From Crocosphaera sp038442745 (lineage in GTDB: Bacteria > Cyanobacteriota > Cyanobacteriia > Cyanobacteriales > Microcystaceae), in assembly GCF_038442745.1 (NCBI RefSeq), contig NZ_JARVCN010000061.1, forward strand, positions 1 through 12,150: 12,150 bases of DNA, written 5' to 3'. A model generated the notes under the pieces. It made no database searches and had not been told where the DNA came from. It was given only the letters and a program-made list of their open reading frames with translations. Made by a program: the position numbers and the translations under genes. This document shows, one piece after another, positions 6,659 through 12,150 of the stretch. Position 1 is the stretch's first letter. Every line of letters starts with the position of its first letter.

Positions 6659-7753
6659 TTAAGATAAATCTTTTCTAATAATGTTTCCAATAGACTTAGG
6701 TAAAGTTTGAATATTAATTACTTGTAAGGTTTTCATATTATAAGTTGTATAGATAGTTTCTTTTGATTCCAGAGAAATGTCAGCTACTGTGAGGGTTTTT
6801 TGAGCAGGTAAGTTACTATTTAGCAGTTGACGGGGACCTCCTCCTAATGCCCCACTATGGAACAATTCTAGTTTACCTTTTTTACCTAGATAATAGGCAT
6901 GATGATGACCACTAATATAACTATGCACGTCGTACTTTTCTAGGAGACTTTGTAATTTTTCTCCTTCTGCAATGTAGTTTCCTGGGGTATTTCTTCCTAC
7001 TGCAATGGGATAAAGAGGTAAATGACCGATCGCAAGTCTTAGTTTAGCTTGTTTTGCTTGTGGACTATTTAAACTATTTTCTACCCAAGTTAGTTGTTTT
7101 TGGTCAATAATATGAGTGGAAGCATCCCAAACTAAGTAAAAAATATCTTGTTGTTGAAAACTATAATAAAAGGGAAAGTTAGCTTTATCAATAAAGTTTA
7201 ATCCTGGGTTATGGTTAGGGTTATTCCAATAGGCAGAAGCGAGGTTTCTTTCTTGTGCAAAGGTATATTTCCCTTGACTGATGGAACCGGAACCATCGTG
7301 GTTACCAATGGTTAACCCGAAGGGAATGGCCGCTTGTCTTAAAGGTGCAGCAACATGAACATCGAATGCTGACCACATGGCCTCTATTTGTTGCTTAGTT
7401 AATGACCTTTTTTGGCCTGCTACCATGTCCCCTCCACACAACACTAAATCAGGTTTCCATTGAGGTACTAAATCTATGGCTTTATCTATTTCTGGATCGT
7501 AATCTGTGGAGCCATATTGACTGTTTAAATCGCTAATAATAACAATTCTAACATCTCCTTTAACCGGAGCAAATAAACCCTCTGGGGCAATAGCTACAGG
7601 TTGATTAATTGGTGATTTTTCTGCAATTTCGGAGACTGTGTTATTAGATAAATCAGATTGCGATCGGTTAAAGAATTGATGTCCTACGTTAGCCACTCCA
7701 ATTCCAACTAATCCACCTGTAAATATTATAAATTGACGACGATTATAAAGCAT
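6659..7753 (-). CDS. Exported metallophosphoesterase (calcineurin-like) with Tat-type signal
   Basis: The product is 364 residues from the ATG at 7753; a TTG at 7774 would add 7 residues and is less likely because NRRQF then sits further from the start. The N-terminus MLYNRRQFIIFTGGLVGIG has the twin arginine, a hydrophobic stretch and a polar follow-on typical of Tat export. Numbered from the TTG, metal-site motifs appear in order: ISDLN (80-84), with D82 and Asn in place of the common His; GGD (114-116); GNHD (157-160); GHLPLY (250-255); GHHHAYY (289-295). These define a dinuclear-metal phosphoesterase fold. The substrate is unknown: a phosphomonoester, a diester or a nucleotide. It would act outside the cytoplasm, perhaps in phosphate scavenging. 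It is convergent with atpC. No PHO box was identified. A GST remnant lies just upstream. Confidence 0.85.
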   Translation of the reverse strand: MLYNRRQFIIFTGGLVGIGVANVGHQFFNRSQSDLSNNTVSEIAEKSPINQPVAIAPEGLFAPVKGDVRIVIISDLNSQYGSTDYDPEIDKAIDLVPQWKPDLVLCGGDMVAGQKRSLTKQQIEAMWSAFDVHVAAPLRQAAIPFGLTIGNHDGSGSISQGKYTFAQERNLASAYWNNPNHNPGLNFIDKANFPFYYSFQQQDIFYLVWDASTHIIDQKQLTWVENSLNSPQAKQAKLRLAIGHLPLYPIAVGRNTPGNYIAEGEKLQSLLEKYDVHSYISGHHHAYYLGKKGKLELFHSGALGGGPRQLLNSNLPAQKTLTVADISLESKETIYTTYNMKTLQVINIQTLPKSIGNIIRKDLS

Positions 7754-7788
7754 TACATTATTAATTGAAGACAATAAGAGTTAGTTTT

Positions 7789-7986
7789 TTATTGTTTTTG
7801 AGGGGTAATTGTTGATTGTACTGAGTCAATAGTATGCAATTTTGTGAACCAAGATTGAACATAAGGATATATTTTTTCCCAATGTTCATTGATACGTAAA
7901 TTATGATAACAGAAAGAACAAAGAACAGCAATATCAGCCATTAAATAAGTGTCTCCTCCTAATAAATACTCTGTTTGACTTAGTTT
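7789..7986 (-). pseudogene. Glutathione S-transferase C-terminal fragment
   Basis: The frame is open for 65 codons after a TGA at 7989-7987 and ends in TAA. It reads KLSQTEYLLGGDTYLMADIA (about 1-20), then ...HWEKIYPYVQDWFTKL. This is the C-terminal helical domain of a GST-like protein, where the family has YLLGD.YSIADIA and then a helix ending ...W. The N-terminal thioredoxin domain is absent. Just upstream, another frame reads ...ITVFE, which would join to KLSQ through a one-base frameshift, but it degenerates within a few codons. It lies between ribBA and the phosphoesterase gene in the same direction, has no convincing start, and is judged a decayed gene. Its A+T-rich DNA does not differ clearly from the surroundings. 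Confidence 0.7.
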
Positions 7987-8036
7987 TCAAACACAGTAAT
8001 CAGAAGATAAATGTACCTATGTGTAAAAAGATTAAA

Positions 8037-9728
8037 TTAAGCGGTAATTGCCCACTGTTCGTCGCTAAAACTATAAATAGTTTGTCTTTTCCAAGGAAGG
8101 GTACATTGAGAGGGTTTTGTATCTAAAGAAAAGGGATAACGCTTTAATTTACCTTGCAATCCTGACATGGGATCATCTCCTGAAGAAATTAAAAATTCTA
8201 GGCGTTTGATATTATCCCAAGCGGCTAAGTTATCCAGAATAGTAATGATAGCTTGTCCGTAGGGGTGGTTCTGGTTTCTATGCCAATTATCATCCACCAT
8301 TTTAGCTTGTTCAAATCCTAGATGAAAGATTAAAGAAGGTTGTTCAAATAAGGCGATCGCCACTGGTCTTGCTTCTTCTTGTAATAATAATTGCATAGAC
8401 CGACTAAGTTCTCGTACTTGTTGCAACTTTTCGTATCTTTCCGTAATTGTTACTGGTATCTCTTCCCACTCAATAGCAATGGTTATTAAAAAGGTTCGCA
8501 GGAATAAGTGTCCCAATTTTTGGGCTTTTGTGGATAAATAACTGGAGTTATAAGTATTGGGTTCAATTAACAAGGGAACCCGTTCTACTACCTCTAAACC
8601 ATATCCTTTTAAACCAGCAATTTTTCGGGGGTTATTGGTAACTAATTTGATTTTTTTTACCCCTAAATCATTCAAAATTTGAGCACCCATTCCGTAGTCT
8701 CTTAAGTCCGCAGGAAACCCTAATTTTTCGTTAGCTTCTACGGTATCTAGTCCCATATCTTGCAAAGAATAGGCTTTTAACTTATTAATTAACCCTATTC
8801 CTCGTCCTTCTTGTCTTAGATACACTACAACCCCCGAGCCTTCTTTTTCTATCATTTGTAAGGCGGTTTGTAGCTGCATCCGACAGTCACATCTGAGGGA
8901 CCCTAAACCATCCCCTGTTAAACATTCTGAATGCACTCGTACCATTACAGGATGATCTTTAAACTCACTGGGATCGCCTTTAACAATGGCTACGTGTTCT
9001 GTTTCGTCTAAAACGTTACGATAAGCGTAGAGTTGAAATGTGCCAAACTGACTGGGTAACTGACAGACTGTTTCTCGATAAACAAAGCGATCGTGTCGCA
9101 GACGATAACTAATGAGATCGGCAATAGTTATTAGTTTCAGGTTGTGTTTTTTTGCGTATTCAAGCAGTTCCGGTAGTCTGGCCATGGAACCATCGGGGTT
9201 TTGGATCTCACATATTACTCCTGCCGGGTAAAGTCCAGCAAGTCTGGCTAAGTCCACAGCAGCTTCTGTGTGGCCAGCACGTTTGAGAACTCCTCCTGCT
9301 TTAGCCCGCAGGGGGAAAACATGGCCGGGACGGGTTAGATCCTCTGGTTGGGTGTTAGGATTGATAGCGACTTGAATGGTGCGGGCCCGATCTTCTGCGG
9401 AGATACCAGTGGATACTCCAAGATGGGGAGACGCATCGATACTGACGGTGAATGCAGTTTGGTTACTGTCGGTATTTTTCGTAACCATCAGAGGGAGATC
9501 TAACTCGTCTAACCGTTGTCCATTCATGGCTAAACAGATTAGTCCCCGTGCCTCTACTGCCATGAAATTAATCAGGTTAGTGGTGGCAAATTGAGCAGCG
9601 CAGATTATGTCCCCTTCGTTTTCACGGTTTTCATCATCTACGACAATGATTGCACGGCCTGCTTTAATGTCGGCTAAAGCAGCGTCAATGGAGTCAAATT
9701 GAGTGATTATGCTTTGTGTCGCGTCCAC
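8037..9728 (-). CDS. ribBA: Bifunctional 3,4-dihydroxy-2-butanone 4-phosphate synthase / GTP cyclohydrolase II with cyanobacterial C-terminal extension
   Basis: This enzyme supplies both precursors of riboflavin: RibB makes dihydroxybutanone phosphate from ribulose 5-phosphate, and RibA opens the imidazole ring of GTP. In the 563 residues, RibB covers about 11-210, with DDENRENEGD (31-40) for metal and substrate, and AGHTEAAVDLARLAG (151-165). RibA covers about 215-410, with zinc ligands C269, C280 and C282 in HSECLTGDGLGSLRCDC, LRQEGRGIGL (304-313), and NNPRKIAGL (365-373). Residues from about 411 on (FLITIAIEWEEIP..., ...NWHRNQNHPYG...) form an extension that I recall from other cyanobacterial RibBA proteins, such as the one in Synechocystis. 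The start is GTG at 9728, and a strong AGGAG at 9761-9765 is too far away to serve it. No FMN riboswitch is apparent upstream. Confidence 0.95.
   Translation of the reverse strand: MDATQSIITQFDSIDAALADIKAGRAIIVVDDENRENEGDIICAAQFATTNLINFMAVEARGLICLAMNGQRLDELDLPLMVTKNTDSNQTAFTVSIDASPHLGVSTGISAEDRARTIQVAINPNTQPEDLTRPGHVFPLRAKAGGVLKRAGHTEAAVDLARLAGLYPAGVICEIQNPDGSMARLPELLEYAKKHNLKLITIADLISYRLRHDRFVYRETVCQLPSQFGTFQLYAYRNVLDETEHVAIVKGDPSEFKDHPVMVRVHSECLTGDGLGSLRCDCRMQLQTALQMIEKEGSGVVVYLRQEGRGIGLINKLKAYSLQDMGLDTVEANEKLGFPADLRDYGMGAQILNDLGVKKIKLVTNNPRKIAGLKGYGLEVVERVPLLIEPNTYNSSYLSTKAQKLGHLFLRTFLITIAIEWEEIPVTITERYEKLQQVRELSRSMQLLLQEEARPVAIALFEQPSLIFHLGFEQAKMVDDNWHRNQNHPYGQAIITILDNLAAWDNIKRLEFLISSGDDPMSGLQGKLKRYPFSLDTKPSQCTLPWKRQTIYSFSDEQWAITA
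8353..8360. repeat. HIP1 octamer
   Basis: A second perfect GCGATCGC lies within the region coding for the ribBA extension. It is consistent with a cyanobacterial origin. Confidence 0.8.
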
Positions 9729-9836
9729 AGGTAATGATTTTAATGAGCGTAGGTTTTCTTCTCCTAAATTGTAGCGAATTCTCAGAAGATGGAAGGGATC
9801 AACATATTCCTAATAGATTTCAAAGCTAAAGTTGAT

Positions 9837-9965
9837 TTAGAAAAATTTGCATATCGGTGTTAAAATTTTCATGACATTGATTAAATCCAGAGTTTGATTG
9901 ATTTTAGTAACTAATTTTTCTAGGTTATGGCATTCTTTAAGGATTTTGTCTTTTAAATGGATCAT
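9837..9965 (-). pseudogene. Truncated HEPN-type protein next to a broken nucleotidyltransferase (toxin remnant)
   Basis: A 42-codon frame starts at an ATG that overlaps the stop of the nucleotidyltransferase frame by 4 bp (ATGA). It reads MIHLKDKILKECHNLEKLVT (1-20), then KINQTLDLINVMKIL. This helical start resembles the beginning of the HEPN partner in cyanobacterial nucleotidyltransferase/HEPN pairs (HepT-like RNase toxins). Intact HEPN partners are usually over 100 residues and carry an R-x4-6-H catalytic motif, which is absent because a TAA ends the frame. The HEPN assignment rests on position and a short match, so it is tentative. Judged a nonfunctional toxin fragment. Confidence 0.5.
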
Positions 9966-10354
9966 AATTCTATTCCTTGATTAATAGCATCTAATATATA
10001 GGGTTTTGCCTTTTCTGCTTCTACTAAATCTATTGAAAAATACTCAGGAATTTCTAATAATAATCCTACAGCATTAAAATATTTTTTCTCTGGCAAGTTT
10101 CAAACCGCCAGATCAATATCAGAATCCTTATTCATATCTTCATAATTTAATAAAGAGCCGAATAAAATAACTTTTGTTACTCCATACTTATATTGAAGAA
10201 ATTTAGCACATTTTCTAGCAATTATTAACCCTTGCTTCTGTTTTTCTTTCATCTCTGATAAAAATTGTTTTTGCTCCAGTCTTGTAGCTATAATTTGAGT
10301 GATGATTTGTTATTTCTTAGATTCTGTTAAATATTCCATGTTATTGCTTTCCAT
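9962..10354 (-). pseudogene. Decayed MNT-type nucleotidyltransferase (MntA-like antitoxin)
   Basis: The frame is interrupted by two nonsense codons. From the ATG at 10354 it reads MESNNMEYLTESKK, then TAA (10312-10310). It resumes with QIITQIIATRLEQKQF..., the motif KVILFGSLLNYEDMNKDSDIDL, then TGA (10102-10100) where the family has a Trp, and ends LVEAEKAKPYILDAINQGIEL. The GS...DxD nucleotide-binding motif is present, so the family call is strong. In intact MNT-HEPN (type VII) systems this enzyme transfers AMP to the HEPN toxin and neutralises it. Both stops look like single-base changes in an otherwise well-preserved frame, so inactivation seems fairly recent. Its partner is also truncated. 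A short protein could restart at the internal ATG before KEKQKQ, but it would end at the TGA. Confidence 0.8.
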
Positions 10355-10399
10355 AGGTCTCATTATCAAGCAATCGCCAGTCATTAATAATTAACTGAT

Positions 10400-12150
10400 T
10401 TACAGTCCTAATAATTCGCTAATTGCTGGTAATAATTCATTACATTCTGTGACTAACTTTGTGGCGGTTGGTAAAGTAGAAACGATACCCAAAATAGCAT
10501 TTTTAGAAAGTTTTGCCATCTTTTTTAGGTTACTATCTTCGGGATTTTTCGCAGATTCTGTAATATTTTTAACACTGTCTAATACTTCGGTTTTTGTCTC
10601 ATCATTAATATTATCTTCTGTTTCTATAGCAATTTTTAATTGACTTAATAGCTCTTTTATGCTAATTTGTCCATCTTCTGTATTGTCGGGTAACTGTTTA
10701 ATATTATTACTAACTTTGCCTTTAATCTCCCCTAAGTTGATTATGGAGTTAGTGGCGTTCATATCTCCAGTGGTGATATTTTTGCTGTTGTCTGAACTAT
10801 TATTCACGGTGTTACTGTTGTTAGTAATATAAGTTGGAGAATCTGTAAAAGATTTTATTATTTTCATTATATCTTTTTTGTGTTCTTTTTCTGCTGCTAG
10901 TAGGTTTCTAGTATTTTCTTCTTTTAATTGGAGTTCATAAAATTTATCAAATGTATTTTCTATCTCACCTTTATCAGCATCTTCAGGAACTTCTACGGTC
11001 ACTAAAACATCGTTTCCTTTTCTTTCAAAACCCTGAATATTATCATAACCAATATTGGGATTTTCTTCGACAATTTTATCAAAGGCAGTTTTAAAAGCTT
11101 CGGGTTTAATTCCATTTTTTACTAGGAGCTGTACTGTATTAATAATTTCTTGGTACAGTTTCTTAAAGTCTCCGGGTTGAAACATTTTATTAGGATCATA
11201 GGGACGGCGTTCCCTATGTCCGTCTTGATTCTCTTTTTCTAACAAAAACAAAAATAGACAGTCAACCTTATCTAAAATAGTAGTTTTATCGATGTTCCAA
11301 GCTTCAATACAAGCACCGGTTAAATTACACCTTGTAAAGTTAGTATTGATGGCAGAAACTTGGCTTAAATTTGCCCCTTCTAGGTTAGTGGCTCGCAAAC
11401 TAGCATCATTAAGATTACACTGTTTCAGGTTGGCTTGATTGAGGTTTGCTCCGTCTAAGTTTGCTCCTTGTAAGTTGGCATCGAAGTAAGATTTTTTGTA
11501 ACCATATCCTGTGGTTAATAACTCCCTAACATGAGGTTGAGAAAGTATCGTTTTTCCTGGACGAATACGATCCAATTTTTCGGCTTTTTTGAAGCAAGTA
11601 CGGGTTAAAATAGCCTCTCTGAAATCTGTACTTTTTAACCTTGTTTGGCTCAAGTTAGCATCAGTAAGATTAGCTTTTCTAAAGGTAGTGCCACCGCTTG
11701 CCGCAAAGGCAACGACAAAGTTTTTTATCCAAGCATCTCTGGGATCACCTTTCATGGCACGATAGGCGATAAAAGAGGCAAGTAGGGTTAACGTTACGAC
11801 TAGGGGATGGGCTACTATTTCGGCTACAGGGGAGGCTATGAAAGAGGATATAATTCCAGCTAAGGCTATAGCAAAGGTAAAGGCTATGATTCCAGCTAAG
11901 GCAAAGGCTATGACTCCAGCTAAGGCAAAGGCTATGGCTATTGCTATGACTCCAACTGTGACTCCAGCAAAGGCCATGACTCCAGCTATAATTCCAGCAA
12001 AAGCCCCAGTAAAAGCTATGTCCCCGCCTTTGACTACTTCTCCTGTGAAGCCGGAGACAAGGGATAGAATAGAAGCTAGGGCTATAGCAGAGGTTATGAT
12101 ACCAAATCCGCTCTTTTTAACCCCCTTATAAAACCCTTTACTAATAGATG
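10400..12150 (-). CDS. Large membrane pentapeptide-repeat protein, N-terminus beyond the window
   Basis: The frame is open through the right edge. The first internal ATG is at 11977, but 57 sense codons precede it, so the true start is outside; 582 residues are visible. Visible residues about 14-130 are strongly hydrophobic and Ala/Gly-rich, with repeated units such as AFALAG, and form several membrane segments. Pentapeptide repeats follow at about 154-192 (ANLTDANLSQTRL) and 220-286 (ANLQGANLDGANLNQANL), separated by a segment resembling YGYKKS. Then comes a region beginning GDFKKLYQEIINTVQLLV near 326, a coiled coil at about 394-433, an Asn/Ser/Thr-rich linker (ITNNSNTVNNSSDNSKN), LGEIKGKVSN, and a C-terminal helical domain ending KLVTECNELLPAISELLGL. 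I recall this order of modules in other cyanobacterial pentapeptide proteins. Function unknown; a role in sensing or defence is speculation. Confidence 0.8.
   Translation of the reverse strand, partial: SISKGFYKGVKKSGFGIITSAIALASILSLVSGFTGEVVKGGDIAFTGAFAGIIAGVMAFAGVTVGVIAIAIAFALAGVIAFALAGIIAFTFAIALAGIISSFIASPVAEIVAHPLVVTLTLLASFIAYRAMKGDPRDAWIKNFVVAFAASGGTTFRKANLTDANLSQTRLKSTDFREAILTRTCFKKAEKLDRIRPGKTILSQPHVRELLTTGYGYKKSYFDANLQGANLDGANLNQANLKQCNLNDASLRATNLEGANLSQVSAINTNFTRCNLTGACIEAWNIDKTTILDKVDCLFLFLLEKENQDGHRERRPYDPNKMFQPGDFKKLYQEIINTVQLLVKNGIKPEAFKTAFDKIVEENPNIGYDNIQGFERKGNDVLVTVEVPEDADKGEIENTFDKFYELQLKEENTRNLLAAEKEHKKDIMKIIKSFTDSPTYITNNSNTVNNSSDNSKNITTGDMNATNSIINLGEIKGKVSNNIKQLPDNTEDGQISIKELLSQLKIAIETEDNINDETKTEVLDSVKNITESAKNPEDSNLKKMAKLSKNAILGIVSTLPTATKLVTECNELLPAISELLGL
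11853..12004 (-). repeat. Imperfect tandem repeat in the membrane region (12/24-bp units)
   Basis: On the plus strand, copies of A(T/C)TCCAGC start at 11853, 11889, 11913, 11961, 11979 and 11991, with a variant (ACTCCAAC) at 11949. Spacings are mostly multiples of 12 (36, 24, 36, 12, 18, 12). The two best copies (11889 and 11913) share ATGATTCC/ATGACTCCAGCTAAGGC. On the coding strand this gives 4- or 8-residue hydrophobic units rich in Ala, Gly, Phe and Ile. Confidence 0.7.

Noticed and set aside
7754..7774. TTG start for the metallophosphoesterase
   Set aside because: The ATG at 7753 places the twin arginine close to the start, as Tat signals require; the TTG has no Shine-Dalgarno site.
9729..9900. 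FMN riboswitch upstream of ribBA
   Set aside because: The conserved RFN-element segments were not found in the leader, which is taken up by the HEPN remnant and the in-frame stretch.
11838..12131. 97-codon plus-strand frame of PAKAKAM-type repeats
   Set aside because: It is the antisense reading of the 12-bp repeats in the pentapeptide-protein gene and resembles no protein family; the opposite strand is coherent coding sequence.
1..12150. CRISPR array, tRNA or rRNA genes
   Set aside because: No regularly spaced direct repeats with unique spacers, no recognisable tRNA cloverleaf and no rRNA sequence were seen. The only tandem repeats are inside a coding region.

Overview
The window is cyanobacterial, most like the Crocosphaera/Cyanothece group of unicellular nitrogen fixers. 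This rests on the AT-rich sequence, two HIP1 octamers (GCGATCGC), an ATP synthase beta-epsilon pair set apart from the other atp genes, a RibBA with the long C-terminal extension usual in cyanobacteria, and PatA-type response-regulator architecture. Species assignment is inference.

Layout. 1-1831 (minus): remains of a pix/pil-type chemotaxis or phototaxis operon, reading PATAN-REC regulator, CheY-like regulator, CheW-like protein. The first two overlap by 4 bp. The CheW gene breaks off after about 75 residues and runs into unrelated sequence at the window edge. 2052-3487: a lipoprotein gene (minus), divergent from a membrane protein of the cyanobacterial 'low-complexity tail' type (plus), then a 63-residue protein with a candidate promoter and a clear intrinsic terminator. 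3548-4432: an FkbM-type methyltransferase with a coiled-coil tail seen on cyanobacterial cell-surface glycan enzymes. 4507-6631: a 39-codon unannotated ORF, atpD (beta) and atpC (epsilon), closed by a 9-bp hairpin. 6659-9728 (minus): a Tat-type metallophosphoesterase, a glutathione S-transferase fragment, and ribBA. 9837-10354 (minus): a decayed nucleotidyltransferase/HEPN toxin-antitoxin pair. 10400-12150 (minus): a large membrane pentapeptide-repeat protein, open past the right edge, with an internally repetitive Ala/Gly-rich membrane region and a C-terminal array of domains of unknown function.

Themes. Housekeeping genes (ATP synthase, riboflavin synthesis) are intact, while four accessory genes are broken (cheW, GST, MNT, HEPN). 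This suggests a genome with active gene loss. Nothing here is a demonstrably new system. The two best leads are the small ORF directly upstream of atpD, which could encode an ATP-synthase-linked small protein such as the inhibitor AtpTheta, and the multi-domain pentapeptide-repeat membrane protein beside the dead toxin-antitoxin pair.
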